This document shows, one piece after another, positions 45,129 to 55,614 of a DNA stretch of 64,000 bases (position 1 is its first letter; every line of letters starts with the position of its first letter). Made by a program: the position numbers and the translations under genes. The DNA lies in contig NZ_FRBV01000009.1 in NCBI RefSeq assembly GCF_900142705.1, forward strand, positions 1 to 64,000, written 5' to 3'. The notes below the pieces were generated by a model. The model worked only from the letters and a program-made list of their open reading frames with translations, was not told the DNA's origin and did not search any database. The DNA comes from Nitrosospira sp. Nsp11. Lineage in GTDB: Bacteria > Pseudomonadota > Gammaproteobacteria > Burkholderiales > Nitrosomonadaceae.

Positions 45129-47939
45129 ATGACATCCCTTGCTTCCCCGAGCGGAAGCCTCGAAAAAAATCACATCATTGATGACGACAGGCCCAAGGAT
45201 GATCCCCTTCGCATGGATATCCGCCTGCTCGGCCGTATGCTGGGCGATACCCTGCGTGAGCAGGAAGGCGAGCCTACTTTTGATCTTGTCGAGAATATTC
45301 GCCAGACCGCGATTCGATTCCGGCGCGAGCAGGACCTGGAGGCGCGGCACGAACTGGACGTGATGCTGAATCAGTTGAGCAACAAGGCGACGGAAGCGGT
45401 GGTTCGCGCATTTAGTCAATTCTCGCAGCTTTCGAACATTGCCGAGGATATGCATCACAATCGCCGCCGCCGCAGCTATCTTCTCGACGGATCGCCGCCG
45501 CAGGCGGGCAGCGTCGCCCTCGCGCTGAAGAGGATCATCTCCAGCGGAACGAATGGCGCCGCTCTGGCCCGATTTTTCGATAAGGCGCTGATTTCGCCGG
45601 TTTTGACTGCACACCCGACTGAAGTGCAACGCAGAAGCATACTGGACTGCCACCTGGCCATTGCGCATCTTTTAAACGAGCGCGATCGCATGCAACTTAC
45701 GCCGGATGAACTACGCAACAACGAAGAGGAGTTGCGTAGTGCCATCCAGATATTATGGCAGACCCGTATCCTGCGTTCGGCGCGCCTCTCGGTTTATGAC
45801 GAAATCAATAACGGTCTCGCCTATTATCACTATACTTTTCTCACTGAGGTACCGCGCCTGTATGCGGAGATGGAGGATTTGCTGGAAAGTGGAATGGGCG
45901 CGGATGCGCCCCATATTCCCCCGTTTCTTCGCATCGGTAGCTGGATAGGCGGCGATCGCGACGGCAATCCTTTCGTCACCCATGAAGTCATGCTCCATGC
46001 GGCTGAGAGACAGTCGGCGCTGGCGTTGGATTTTTATATGGGTGAAGTACATCGGATAGGCCGCAGGTTAAGCCTGACCGAGCGCTTGGTGGATGTGGAT
46101 GATGCCTTGGCGGCGTTGGCCGAGGCGTCGCCCGATCGCGCTCCCAGCCGTGCGGATGAGCCTTACCGCCGCGCATTAATCGGTGTTTATGCACGGCTCG
46201 CTGCCACCAGCCAGGGCCTCGGTCACGTAATCAGGCAGCGTCGACCGGTTGGACCCGCTGCACCTTACGGGAAAAGCACGGAATTCATCAAGGACCTTGA
46301 TATCGTCATTCAGTCGCTCAAGCAGCACAAATCCGAATTATTGGCGCGCGGTGATCTGCGTCACCTGCGGCGGGCGGCGGAGGTGTTTGGCTTCCATCTC
46401 GCGTCGCTGGACATGCGCCAGCATAGTAATATACATGAGCAGGTCGTTGCGGAATTGCTCGGGCATTGTGCAAGGGACCGGAATTATTCCCAATTGAGCG
46501 AGACGGAACGGGTACAGTGGCTGCTGACCGAAATCAGCAGTCCTCGTCTCCTGCGCTCACCTTATCTGGAATACTCCGAACTTGCTCAGAGCGAACTGAG
46601 CATGGCACAAACGGCAACGGAAATTCATCGGCGCTTCGGTCGTGCCGCGTTGCCAAATTACATTATTTCCAAGACCGACGGCGTTTCCGACATACTGGAG
46701 GTCGCGCTGTTACTCAAGGAAGCAGGTCTTTTGCAACCCGGCGAAAAGCCGCACCTGCATCTCAATATCGTTCCGTTGTTCGAGACAATCGCGGACTTGC
46801 GCGGCTGTGGCGCCGTCATGGACGAATTATTTTCACTGCCATATTACCGCAAGCTCCTGGATTCGCGCGGCAATGTGCAAGAGGTGATGCTGGGTTATTC
46901 CGACAGCAACAAGGATGGCGGTTTTCTTGCAGCCAACTGGGAGCTCTACAAAGCCGAAACCGAATTGACGAAAATTTTTGCCAGGCACAAAGTTGAGCTG
47001 CGCCTTTTTCATGGACGTGGAGGCACGGTTGGACGTGGCGGCGGCCCCAGCTATCAAGCAATACTGGCCCAGCCACCAGCAAGCGTGAATGGTCAGATCC
47101 GCATTACCGAGCAAGGCGAAGTCATCGGCAGCAAATATGCCGACCCGGAAATCGGACGACGAAACCTTGAAACGTTGGTCGCTGCGACGCTTGAGGCTAC
47201 GCTGCTGAGCCGCGATCCCCTTGGTAAACGCGCCACCGAGTATCACAATACTATGGAAGTACTCGCGCGCGATGCGCTCACCGCTTATCGCAACCTTGTA
47301 TACGAAACCCCGGAGTTCAAGCGTTATTTTCAGGAATCGACCCCGATCAGGGAAATTGCTGGACTTAATATCGGCAGCCGCCCGCCATCACGCACTCAAT
47401 CCGATCGGATAGAAGATTTGCGCGCCATACCCTGGACGTTCAGTTGGGGTGTCAATCGCGCCATGATTACGGGCTGGTACGGCTTTGGCACGGCCGTGGA
47501 AATGTTTGTCCAGCGCCAGGGCCGAGGCAAAAAAGGGCTGGGCTTCCTGCAGGAAATGCATAGTACCTGGCCATTTCTGCAAACCATGTTATCCAATATG
47601 GATATGGTGCTCGCCAAGACCGATATGGGCATTGCATCGCGTTATGCGGAGCTGGTTACCGATATCAACTTGCGCGAGGAAGTTTTTGGCCGCATACAGA
47701 AAGAATGGGATCTTAGCGTGAAGTGGCTTTTCGCAGTCACTGGCCGCACCGAGTTGCTGCAGGATAACCCTACACTTGCTCGCAGCATTCGTAATCGCAC
47801 GCCGTATATTGATCCGCTCAACCATCTGCAGGTAGAACTGTTGCGGCGTTATCGTTCGGGCGATGCGACCGATGCCGTGAAGCGTGCAATACAACTCACG
47901 ATCAATGGAGTGGCCGCAGGGTTGCGAAACAGCGGATAA
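45129..47939 (+). CDS. ppc: Phosphoenolpyruvate carboxylase
   Basis: A 936-residue bacterial-type PEPC. The catalytic histidines are in VLTAHPTEVQRR and LFHGRGGTVGRGGGPSY, with further conserved LDMRQHS, GYSDSNKDGG and the C-terminal glycine (RNSG). It adds bicarbonate to PEP to make oxaloacetate, which feeds the incomplete or biosynthetic TCA cycle of autotrophs. The ATG has GAAGAGGTAG upstream. Confidence 0.96.
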   Translation: MTSLASPSGSLEKNHIIDDDRPKDDPLRMDIRLLGRMLGDTLREQEGEPTFDLVENIRQTAIRFRREQDLEARHELDVMLNQLSNKATEAVVRAFSQFSQLSNIAEDMHHNRRRRSYLLDGSPPQAGSVALALKRIISSGTNGAALARFFDKALISPVLTAHPTEVQRRSILDCHLAIAHLLNERDRMQLTPDELRNNEEELRSAIQILWQTRILRSARLSVYDEINNGLAYYHYTFLTEVPRLYAEMEDLLESGMGADAPHIPPFLRIGSWIGGDRDGNPFVTHEVMLHAAERQSALALDFYMGEVHRIGRRLSLTERLVDVDDALAALAEASPDRAPSRADEPYRRALIGVYARLAATSQGLGHVIRQRRPVGPAAPYGKSTEFIKDLDIVIQSLKQHKSELLARGDLRHLRRAAEVFGFHLASLDMRQHSNIHEQVVAELLGHCARDRNYSQLSETERVQWLLTEISSPRLLRSPYLEYSELAQSELSMAQTATEIHRRFGRAALPNYIISKTDGVSDILEVALLLKEAGLLQPGEKPHLHLNIVPLFETIADLRGCGAVMDELFSLPYYRKLLDSRGNVQEVMLGYSDSNKDGGFLAANWELYKAETELTKIFARHKVELRLFHGRGGTVGRGGGPSYQAILAQPPASVNGQIRITEQGEVIGSKYADPEIGRRNLETLVAATLEATLLSRDPLGKRATEYHNTMEVLARDALTAYRNLVYETPEFKRYFQESTPIREIAGLNIGSRPPSRTQSDRIEDLRAIPWTFSWGVNRAMITGWYGFGTAVEMFVQRQGRGKKGLGFLQEMHSTWPFLQTMLSNMDMVLAKTDMGIASRYAELVTDINLREEVFGRIQKEWDLSVKWLFAVTGRTELLQDNPTLARSIRNRTPYIDPLNHLQVELLRRYRSGDATDAVKRAIQLTINGVAAGLRNSG

Positions 47940-47991
47940 GCTCATTTACGGCATTACCGGACTCCCTCTGAAAGATCATGTTCTCGCGACG

Positions 47992-48107
47992 AACCCGAAT
48001 CCGGCAGTTGACCGCTTATTTGTCAACTAAGCGCTATAACTAAACAGGATTTTTTATATCCTGTGCTTCACCTTTTTGGTGGATTCGATACGGGGCGAAT
48101 TCAGGTT
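47992..48107. repeat. MITE-like element, family C, degenerate copy 2
   Basis: About 116 bp resembling the element at 11115-11237. Its left arm AACCCGAATCCGGCAGTTG (47992-48010) matches 15 of 19 bases of the intact terminal repeat, and the next 25 bases (ACCGCTTATTTGTC..., 48011 on) align with copy 1. A weaker CTTCACC/GGTGGA hairpin and a decayed right arm (about 48095-48107) follow. It lies 53 bases beyond the ppc stop and 131 before miaB. Confidence 0.6.
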
Positions 48108-48238
48108 TGAACAATGGTTGCCGCCGTTATAAAAGCCCCAACGGCTTGACGTGCTGAAACCCGCGCATTCGTTGCGACTTCTGAACGGTGGCAGTACTGG
48201 GTAGTTCGAACAATATTTCGGTAAGGCTGGAGATAGGT

Positions 48239-49603
48239 GTGGCTAAAAAACTTTATATTAAAACGTTTGGCTGCCAAATGAACGAGTACGACTCGGACAA
48301 GATGGCGGACGTGCTGCATGACGCGCAAGGCATGGAAAAAACAAATGATCCCGCCGAGGCCGATGTGATCTTGTTCAACACCTGCTCGGTGAGGGAGAAA
48401 GCCCAGGAAAAGGTATTTCATGATCTGGGACGCGTCAGGCATCTTAAAACGGCCAACCCGAATCTTCTCATTGGCGTAGGGGGTTGCGTCGCCAGCCAGG
48501 AAGGCGCAGAAATAGTGAAGCGTGCGCCATATGTCGATTTGGTATTTGGTCCGCAAACCCTGCACCGGTTGCCCCAATTGATTTCCGCGCGTCAAGCCAC
48601 AGGCCGCCCGCAAGTGGATATCTCTTTCCCCGAGATTGAAAAATTCGATCACCTCCCGCCAGCACGTACAGAAGGTGCAACCGCTTTCGTTTCTATTATG
48701 GAAGGCTGCAGCAAATATTGCAGTTTTTGCGTGGTGCCCTATACCCGCGGCGAGGAAATCTCCCGTCCCCTGAGCAGCATACTGGCGGAAATTGCAGGGC
48801 TGGCAAGTCGAGGCGTCAAGGAAGTGACGCTGCTGGGGCAGAACGTAAATGCTTACCGGGGCATAATCGAATATGGGGAAGCCGGGGACGATCGGCAGAT
48901 GGCCGATTTCGCGCTATTGCTTGAATATATTCATGAAATTCCCGGGATCGAGCGGATCCGCTATACCACCTCTCATCCTAAAGAATTCACTGAACGATTA
49001 ATCCGGACTTACGAAACATTGCCGAAATTGGTAAATCATGTGCATCTGCCGGTTCAGTCAGGGTCAGACCGGATACTGGCGGCAATGAAGCGCGGCTATA
49101 CTACCCTGGAATACAAATCCATCGTCCGCCGCTTGCGTAATATCCGCCCCGATATTTCACTTACCTCCGACTTCATCATAGGTTTTCCCGATGAAACCGA
49201 GGCGGATTTCGAGGCGACGATGAGGTTGATAGAAGAAACGAACTTCGATGGTTCATTCAGCTTCATTTATAGCCCGCGGCCCGGCACACCCGCGGCAGCC
49301 TTGCCGGACACTACGCCTTATGAAATCAAGCTCGAGCGGTTGCAACGCTTGCAGGAAAAAGTCGAGCAACAGGCGCGGACCATCAGTCGGAGCATGGTCG
49401 GCACGACTCAACGTATTCTGGTGGAGGGGCAATCAAAAAAAGATGCCAACGAGCTTTGCGGACGCACCGATAATAACCGTATGGTAAATTTTGTCGGCAA
49501 CCCGGCAGAGACCGGGCATTTTTTAAACATCGAGATCTCTGCGGCGTTAGCGCACTCGTTGCGCGGGAAAATCGTGCAGCCCAAATTTACGGAACTTGAG
49601 TAA
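48239..49603 (+). CDS. miaB: tRNA-2-methylthio-N6-dimethylallyladenosine synthase
   Basis: A 454-residue methylthiotransferase. C12, C49 and C83 (FGCQMN, NTCSVRE, GGCVAS) hold the auxiliary cluster and C157, C161, C164 (GCSKYCSFC) the radical SAM cluster; a TRAM domain ends the protein. It adds the methylthio group to i6A37 of tRNAs. I choose the GTG at 48239 because GGAGAT lies upstream and the protein then begins [14 protein letters not shown] like its homologues. First of miaB-phoH-ybeY-corC. Confidence 0.94.
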   Translation: MAKKLYIKTFGCQMNEYDSDKMADVLHDAQGMEKTNDPAEADVILFNTCSVREKAQEKVFHDLGRVRHLKTANPNLLIGVGGCVASQEGAEIVKRAPYVDLVFGPQTLHRLPQLISARQATGRPQVDISFPEIEKFDHLPPARTEGATAFVSIMEGCSKYCSFCVVPYTRGEEISRPLSSILAEIAGLASRGVKEVTLLGQNVNAYRGIIEYGEAGDDRQMADFALLLEYIHEIPGIERIRYTTSHPKEFTERLIRTYETLPKLVNHVHLPVQSGSDRILAAMKRGYTTLEYKSIVRRLRNIRPDISLTSDFIIGFPDETEADFEATMRLIEETNFDGSFSFIYSPRPGTPAAALPDTTPYEIKLERLQRLQEKVEQQARTISRSMVGTTQRILVEGQSKKDANELCGRTDNNRMVNFVGNPAETGHFLNIEISAALAHSLRGKIVQPKFTELE

Positions 49604-49659
49604 GATGTCCACGTGAGGTTGATTTGTGATGCGCCGCAAGCCCTCTTCACGTTCACTCC

Positions 49660-50697
49660 TTGCAAAGTACGGCTGTCGCTGCCAGAATTAAGTCCTCGCT
49701 ATCGTGTCTTACAGCCTTTTTGAAACCCCAACCTGTCGAAATTTCTTTTTCCCCAGCTGATAACCAGCGTCTCGCCAACTTATGCGGTGCGCTGGATGAG
49801 AATCTCAGGCAGATCGAAACCCTACTCGATGTCACCATTGCGCGCCGAGGAGAACACTTCAGCCTACGGGGCAAATCCGCACAGACTTTGCTTGCCGCAG
49901 AAGCATTGCAAAATTTTTACAGCCATGCGCAACATCATTTGAGCATCGAGCAAATTCAACTGGGCCTGATCGAAGCGATGAATCCTCATCATTCGAAAAA
50001 ACTTGCGGCTGCTACTGCTACGAAAGAACCGACGGAACCCGCGCTGATTACCCGCCGTAGCGATTTACGCGGCCGGACGCCTCGCCAGGTCGAATATCTG
50101 CAGCAAATCCAGACGCATGACATCACGTTTTCGATCGGTCCTGCGGGAACGGGAAAGACCTATCTGGCCGTGGCGAGCGCGGTGGACGCGCTGGAGCGCG
50201 ATATCGTAGCGCGTATCGTACTGGTGCGGCCTGCGGTGGAAGCAGGCGAGCGCCTGGGTTTTCTGCCGGGCGACATGGCGCAGAAAGTGGACCCTTACTT
50301 ACGGCCTCTCTATGATGCACTCTATGATCTGATGGGGTTTGATAAAACCAGCAAGCAGTTCGAGCGGAGCGCAATTGAAGTTGCGCCGCTGGCTTTCATG
50401 CGCGGGCGCACGTTGAACCAATCTTTTATCATACTTGATGAAGCGCAAAACACGACACCCGAACAGATGAAGATGTTCCTGACTCGTATCGGCTTTGGCT
50501 CCAAGGCTGTGGTAACAGGCGATATCACTCAGATCGATCTTGCAAAACATCAGAAAAGTGGCCTGGTAGAGGCCCAGCAGGTCCTGAAAAAAGTGCGTGG
50601 TATCGCTTTTACGCATTTTGGGGCGGAGGATGTGGTGCGGCATCCGCTGGTGCAAAGAATTGTCAATGCCTATGAAAAATACGAAAAAGACAAGTAA
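49660..50697 (+). CDS. ybeZ: PhoH-like ATPase (YbeZ)
   Basis: A PhoH-family P-loop ATPase with Walker A GPAGTGKTY (160-168) and Walker B FIILDEAQN. The N-terminal KH-like region is less conserved. The start is uncertain: TTG at 49660 gives 345 residues, while TTG at 49720 is also possible and neither has a good ribosome site. It works with YbeY in RNA metabolism in bacteria that share this gene order. Confidence 0.9.
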   Translation: MQSTAVAARIKSSLSCLTAFLKPQPVEISFSPADNQRLANLCGALDENLRQIETLLDVTIARRGEHFSLRGKSAQTLLAAEALQNFYSHAQHHLSIEQIQLGLIEAMNPHHSKKLAAATATKEPTEPALITRRSDLRGRTPRQVEYLQQIQTHDITFSIGPAGTGKTYLAVASAVDALERDIVARIVLVRPAVEAGERLGFLPGDMAQKVDPYLRPLYDALYDLMGFDKTSKQFERSAIEVAPLAFMRGRTLNQSFIILDEAQNTTPEQMKMFLTRIGFGSKAVVTGDITQIDLAKHQKSGLVEAQQVLKKVRGIAFTHFGAEDVVRHPLVQRIVNAYEKYEKDK

Positions 50698-51202
50698 CCT
50701 TTCCCCGGCTCCTACAGAAGTCTCGCACCGCGAAGTAAAGCTGAAATTGGCGACACAATACGCTGCCCGCGCTGCGGAGGCGCCCCCTAGATCGGCGTTT
50801 CGCAAATGGATCAAAGCCGCATTGACGCACGATGCGGAGATTGGGCTGCGCGTCGTTGATGAAGCGGAGGGCCATAGCCTCAACCGGAATTTTCGAAACA
50901 GGGATTATGCGACCAATGTCCTGACTTTTATTTACGATAATGCTGGGCCAAGCGCGCAATCCCTGGCTGGAGATATTGTGCTGTGCGCGCCGGTAATCGA
51001 AAGAGAAGCGCGTGAGCAACATAAAAATTTGACAGCGCATTACGCACATCTCACCGTGCACGGCGTCTTGCATCTTCAGGGCTACGATCATGAAAACGAT
51101 GTTGAAGCAGCGGCAATGGAGCAGATGGAGGCCGAGTATCTCGAAAGACTGGGATATGAAAATCCTTACAGGGAATCTTTGGGGACCGCTGAAGAATGTT
51201 GA
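50666..51202 (+). CDS. ybeY: Endoribonuclease YbeY
   Basis: About 178 residues, with the zinc-binding motif H132-x3-H136-x5-H142 in HGVLHLQGYDH and the LNRNFRNRDYATNVLTF segment. It acts in 16S rRNA 3' processing and ribosome quality control. The ATG at 50666 lies within the last codons of ybeZ (overlap 32 bases); ATG 50672 is an alternative. Confidence 0.92.
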   Translation: MPMKNTKKTSNLSPAPTEVSHREVKLKLATQYAARAAEAPPRSAFRKWIKAALTHDAEIGLRVVDEAEGHSLNRNFRNRDYATNVLTFIYDNAGPSAQSLAGDIVLCAPVIEREAREQHKNLTAHYAHLTVHGVLHLQGYDHENDVEAAAMEQMEAEYLERLGYENPYRESLGTAEEC

Positions 51203-51279
51203 TTATGGAGAGGTCCGCATGTGCTTGTCGGCATCTTCCACAGTTTATTTATTTCTTGTAAACGAACTGGCAAACGCAT

Positions 51280-52113
51280 ATGGATGATCCCCCGAAACCA
51301 GCCTTACTCGATCGCGTCAGCGCCTGGCTTTTGCGCAAGCCAGGGGATCGCGAGCAACTGATCGCGTTATTGCATTCTGCCTTTGAACGCAATTTATTCG
51401 ATTCGGATGCCCTGAGCATGATCGAAGGGGTGATACAGGTATCCGAAATGCAGGCTCGAGATATCATGGTTCCGCGTTCACAGATGAGTGTGATCGATAT
51501 CAGCGAAACGCCGGACAAGTTTATCCCGCTGGTTATCGAGACGGCCCATTCGCGATTTCCCGTGACTGAAAACGATAAAAATAATGTCATAGGTATATTA
51601 TTGGAGAAAGATCTGTTGCGTTACTTTGCAGGAGAAGAAGAATTTGATGTACGCGATATGCTGCGGCCGGTCGTTTTTATTCCTGAATCCAAACGGCTCA
51701 ATGTGTTGCTCAAGGATTTTCGGACTAACCGCAATCATATAGCCGTCGTAGTGGATGAGTATGGCGGTGTCGCGGGGCTGGTGACTATCGAAGACGTACT
51801 GGAGCAAATCGTTGGTGACATTGAGGATGAACATGATTTCGACGAGGCCGAAGACAACATCGTGCAGGATCCGGGCGGTCATTACCGTGTCAAGGCTATT
51901 ACCGAAATCGACGATTTTAATGAAAGGCTCGGGACCGGGTTAAGTGATGTAGATTACGACACTGTGGGTGGTCTGGTACTGCATAAATTTGGCCGTTTGC
52001 CGAAACGAGGCGAATCGGTGTCTGTCGGCACTTTCAAGTTTACCGTGTTGCGCGCCGATAGCCGCAGGCTGTATACGCTACTGGTCGAAAAGGATAATGT
52101 CGAGCAGTGCTAA
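51280..52113 (+). CDS. corC: CorC/HlyC-family CBS-domain protein (YbeX)
   Basis: A 277-residue protein with two CBS domains (about residues 65-190, starting ARDIMVPRSQMSVI) and a CorC_HlyC C-terminal domain (YRVKAITEIDDFNERL, DTVGGLVLHKFGRLPKRGE). Linked to magnesium or cobalt homeostasis. The usual next gene, lnt, is missing here. Confidence 0.92.
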   Translation: MDDPPKPALLDRVSAWLLRKPGDREQLIALLHSAFERNLFDSDALSMIEGVIQVSEMQARDIMVPRSQMSVIDISETPDKFIPLVIETAHSRFPVTENDKNNVIGILLEKDLLRYFAGEEEFDVRDMLRPVVFIPESKRLNVLLKDFRTNRNHIAVVVDEYGGVAGLVTIEDVLEQIVGDIEDEHDFDEAEDNIVQDPGGHYRVKAITEIDDFNERLGTGLSDVDYDTVGGLVLHKFGRLPKRGESVSVGTFKFTVLRADSRRLYTLLVEKDNVEQC

Positions 52114-52231
52114 CGTACAAAAAAGTCGGGGGTTGGATCAAAACCGGACTTCAAGATGATGGACCAATAATGTCCATCCTGGACGGAGCAGGACCTCAAA
52201 GCGTTCTGGCGCAAATAAGTGTCTTCGAACC

Positions 52232-52750
52232 GTGAGAACTATCAGCAACGCCTATTGCGGCCTGGATACGATACATCAGGCGCTGACTGAACCGCCAGTG
52301 GTGGAAGTGGTGATTGAAGTTCCGCGGGGCAGCTTCCTTAAACGCGGATCCACCGGTAGAGTCGACTTTATCTCGCCCCTGCCATGTCCGTTCAACTACG
52401 GCTCGGTACCTGGTTACATCGGCCTCGACGGCGATCTTCTGGATGCGCTGGTACTCGGCCCGCGCCTGTCGTTGGGCGCAAGGATACGCGTCAAAGCCTG
52501 GGGAGCCGTGATTATGACTGATGGCGGCTTGATAGACGACAAGCTTGTCTGTAGCGATTACTCTCCGAATGCGGCGCAGCGCCAGGAAGTATTGAAATTC
52601 TTCTACTTCTACGCAAAATGCAAGGGGATGCTGAATATCTGGCGAGGCCGGCCGGGGCGCAATGCATGTGAAGGCTGGTGCGAAGCAGTTCAGGCGCTCG
52701 GGCGCGCTCGGCCGCGAGACAATTTATTGCTTGAGCTGCCGCTCGACTAA
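52232..52750 (+). CDS. Divergent inorganic pyrophosphatase-family protein
   Basis: A 172-residue protein of the soluble family I pyrophosphatase fold. Aligned with E. coli PPase, the metal ligands D66, D68 and D71 (LDGDLLDA; proline replaced by leucine), D97, D102 and K104 (MTDGGLIDDKL), the N-terminal VIEVPRGS and Y56 (NYG) are retained. The residue matching E. coli E31 appears changed to glycine (LKRGS for IKYEI). It is probably an active or altered pyrophosphatase. The start is GTG without an obvious ribosome site. It is transcribed with corC upstream and uup downstream. Confidence 0.75.
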   Translation: MRTISNAYCGLDTIHQALTEPPVVEVVIEVPRGSFLKRGSTGRVDFISPLPCPFNYGSVPGYIGLDGDLLDALVLGPRLSLGARIRVKAWGAVIMTDGGLIDDKLVCSDYSPNAAQRQEVLKFFYFYAKCKGMLNIWRGRPGRNACEGWCEAVQALGRARPRDNLLLELPLD

Positions 52751-52876
52751 TTGTCTGCATCGTTCTCGTGCCCGGCGAACCCGCATTGATCAGCATGGCG
52801 GATTCTTTGCCAAACTTCACCAAGCATGCCAGAATTGCGCCCCTTATCAATCAAGCTGAAGTAACTTTCCCTGCCC

Positions 52877-54808
52877 ATGCCTCTCCTCACTCTTGAAAGC
52901 GCTTGTCTTGCCTTTGGTCATCACACGCTGCTTGATCATGTAGACTTGCAGCTTGATACCGGCGAACGTATCGGGCTGATCGGCAGAAATGGCGGCGGGA
53001 AGTCGAGCTTACTGCGCATCATAGCAGGCGAAATCAAGCCGGACGATGGCAGGATCTGGCGCACGCCCGGATTAAAGCTGGCCTATGTGCCGCAGGAACC
53101 GGAGCTGGACCCCGCCCTTACGGTATTCGAGGAAGTATCCAAGGGATTGGGGAAAGTCAGCCAGGTGCTGCTTCATTATCATGAAGCGTCTCATCTCTTG
53201 AGCGACGGCACGGGAGACACCGAGGCGCTTCTTTCTCGCCTGCAGGATCTGCAAGCCGAAGTGGAAGCTCAAGATGGATGGCGCATCCAGGCCAGGGTGG
53301 AAACCGCTATCGACAAGCTTGATCTCCCCCCCGACGCTTTAGTGGGACAACTCTCCGGCGGACAAAAAAAGCGGGTGGCGCTGGCTCGCGCCCTGGTGGT
53401 ATCTCCAGACGTGCTGCTATTGGATGAGCCGACCAACCACCTGGACTTTTCCTCTATCGAGTGGCTGGAAGGACTGCTGAAGGACTTTGCCGGAAGCGTG
53501 CTGTTCGTCACGCACGACCGCCGCTTTCTAAATAATGTAGCGACGCGGATTGTCGAGCTCGACCGTGGTAAGTTGGCAAGCTTCCCCGGCGATTTTGCCG
53601 AGTACCAGCGAAAAAAATTGGAGATGCTGGAAGTTGAAGCCGTCCACAATCAAAAATTCGATAAAGTGCTGGCGCAGGAAGAGGTCTGGATACGAAAGGG
53701 GATTCAGGCACGCCGTACGCGTAACGAAGGCAGGGTAAGACGATTGGAAGCGCTGAGAATAGAGCGCGCCGACCGGCGCGAAAAGATGGGGACGGTAAAT
53801 CTCAACGTCGATGAAGGCGCCAAGTCCGGACGCATGGTGGCCGAACTGGAACACGTCAGCAAAAGATATGGCGACAAAATCATCATAGACGATTTCTCCT
53901 GCCGGATCATGCGCGGCGATCGCGTGGGATTGCTGGGACCTAATGGTGCGGGCAAGTCCACCTTGCTAAAGCTGATACTGGGCGAACTACCGCCGGATAG
54001 CGGCGATGTCCGACTGGGTACCAAGCTTGAGGTAGCCTATTTTGACCAGTTGCGCGAACAGCTGGACGAGGAGGCAACCCTGATAGACACGATTAGCCAG
54101 GGTTCGGATTTTATCGATATTGGCGAGACGCGCAAGCACGTCATCAGCTATCTGGAAGATTTCCTGTTTGCCCCACAGCGGGCGCGTTCGCCGGTAAAGT
54201 CTCTCTCGGGCGGTGAGCGCAACCGGCTATTGCTGGCGCGTTTGTTCACCCGCCCCGCTAACGTCCTGATCCTTGACGAACCAACCAACGATCTGGATAT
54301 CGAAACGCTGGAACTACTGGAGTCGCTGCTGCAAAACTATTCGGGCACGCTGTTTCTCGTCAGCCACGATCGTGAATTTCTCGACAACGTCGTAACCCAG
54401 GTTATCGCCTTCGAAGGTAATGGCATACTGCGGGAATATGTCGGCGGCTATGAAGATTGGGTACGGGCAAAGGGATATCTGAAAGCTGCGGCAAAGGAAC
54501 AGGCGGCAAAATCGCAACAGATCGCTCCGTCCAAGGCGCGCGAAGTGCGAGAACAGCCCATTCGGATTAAACTGGATTACAAGGAAATCCGCGAACTCGA
54601 TGAGCTGCCTCAAAAGATCGAGCTTCTGGAGCGGGAACAGGCCGCCATCACCTGCCAGCTGGATACTGCGGATTTTTATCTCAATCAACCGGAAAAAGCG
54701 CGGTCCTTGCATGAACGCTTTGCCGGGATTGAAGAAGAGCTTATGAATTGTCTCGCCCGATGGGAAGAGCTTGAGGCAAAACGCCGGGTAAACGGTCAGA
54801 AATCATGA
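52877..54808 (+). CDS. uup: ABC-F ATPase Uup
   Basis: A 643-residue soluble protein with two ABC ATPase domains: Walker A GRNGGGKSS (36-44), LSGGQKKR, LLLDEPTNHLDF; then GPNGAGKST, LSGGERNR, LILDEPTNDLDIE. A charged linker and a C-terminal coiled-coil (KIELLEREQAAITCQLDTADFY) are typical of Uup, which acts on ribosomes or DNA precise excision. Confidence 0.92.
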   Translation: MPLLTLESACLAFGHHTLLDHVDLQLDTGERIGLIGRNGGGKSSLLRIIAGEIKPDDGRIWRTPGLKLAYVPQEPELDPALTVFEEVSKGLGKVSQVLLHYHEASHLLSDGTGDTEALLSRLQDLQAEVEAQDGWRIQARVETAIDKLDLPPDALVGQLSGGQKKRVALARALVVSPDVLLLDEPTNHLDFSSIEWLEGLLKDFAGSVLFVTHDRRFLNNVATRIVELDRGKLASFPGDFAEYQRKKLEMLEVEAVHNQKFDKVLAQEEVWIRKGIQARRTRNEGRVRRLEALRIERADRREKMGTVNLNVDEGAKSGRMVAELEHVSKRYGDKIIIDDFSCRIMRGDRVGLLGPNGAGKSTLLKLILGELPPDSGDVRLGTKLEVAYFDQLREQLDEEATLIDTISQGSDFIDIGETRKHVISYLEDFLFAPQRARSPVKSLSGGERNRLLLARLFTRPANVLILDEPTNDLDIETLELLESLLQNYSGTLFLVSHDREFLDNVVTQVIAFEGNGILREYVGGYEDWVRAKGYLKAAAKEQAAKSQQIAPSKAREVREQPIRIKLDYKEIRELDELPQKIELLEREQAAITCQLDTADFYLNQPEKARSLHERFAGIEEELMNCLARWEELEAKRRVNGQKS

Positions 54809-54929
54809 CGATGAATTTCATTCCATATATCCCTATTCGATATATGTTATTGTTTTATAGATTTTATAGATTGACCAGGAATGGCACATCGTTTAGAGTC
54901 GCTCTTTTTGTAAAGAGGGGGCACTGATA

Positions 54930-55262
54930 ATGAAAAGACCAGCAATAATAAGTTTATTTGCGTGGGGTCTGCTTCTGGCGGTCACCGGTACGGCTCAGGC
55001 AGCAGGTGATCCAGCTGCAGGGAAGCAGAAGAATACCATGTGCATCGGTTGCCATGGCATAGAAGGATACCGGACATCTTACCCGACGGTGTATAACGTC
55101 CCGAGAATTGGCGGTCAGCATGCAGAGTACCTGGTCAAAGCACTACAGGCGTATAAAACAGATGCACGCAGCCACCCCAGCATGAAGGCTATTGCCGCCC
55201 AACTATCGGACCAGGATATGGAAGACCTGGCGGCCTATTACGCTGGTGCCAGCGGAAAATAA
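54930..55262 (+). CDS. Monohaem cytochrome c, first of a pair
   Basis: A 110-residue secreted class I cytochrome c with a signal peptide (cleavage after AQAA) and the haem site C38-I-G-C41-H42. A methionine in HPSMKAIA is the likely sixth ligand. It resembles one half of a c4-type cytochrome, and its neighbour resembles the other half. A GAGGGGG ribosome site precedes the ATG. A role as periplasmic electron carrier is likely. Confidence 0.87.
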   Translation: MKRPAIISLFAWGLLLAVTGTAQAAGDPAAGKQKNTMCIGCHGIEGYRTSYPTVYNVPRIGGQHAEYLVKALQAYKTDARSHPSMKAIAAQLSDQDMEDLAAYYAGASGK

Positions 55263-55287
55263 TTACTCATTACGCAAGGAAAGCCTC

Positions 55288-55614
55288 ATGAAAAATTTCG
55301 TTATTGCCGCGGCGAGCGGCGCGCTGCTGCTGATTTCCAGCCAGGGAATGGCGGCCGATATTGAAGCTGGCAAGAAAAAAGCTGCAGAGGTTTGCGCTGC
55401 GTGTCACGGTCCGGACGGCAATAGTCCCGCACCCGCTTTTCCGAAGCTGAATGGGCAGCATGCAAATTATCTCGTTCACACGTTGAACGAATATAAGTCG
55501 GGCGTGCGCCAGGACCCCATCATGGCCGGCATGGCCGCCGCCTTGAGCAAGGAAGACATTGAAAATGTATCAGCTTATTTTGCAAGCCAATCCGGTCTGA
55601 AAACCAAATATTGA
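55288..55614 (+). CDS. Monohaem cytochrome c, second of a pair
   Basis: A 108-residue secreted cytochrome c with signal peptide (GMAAD) and haem site C36-A-A-C39-H40; the distal methionine is probably in DPIMAGMA. It follows the first by 25 bases with AAGGAAAG upstream of the ATG. The AYFASQ and NGQHANYL segments parallel AYYAGA and GGQHAEYL in its partner, suggesting duplication. Confidence 0.87.
   Translation: MKNFVIAAASGALLLISSQGMAADIEAGKKKAAEVCAACHGPDGNSPAPAFPKLNGQHANYLVHTLNEYKSGVRQDPIMAGMAAALSKEDIENVSAYFASQSGLKTKY

Noticed and set aside
54882-54897. Possible sigma-54 promoter (TGGCAC) before the cytochrome pair
   Set aside because: The -12 GC element is missing at the required spacing.
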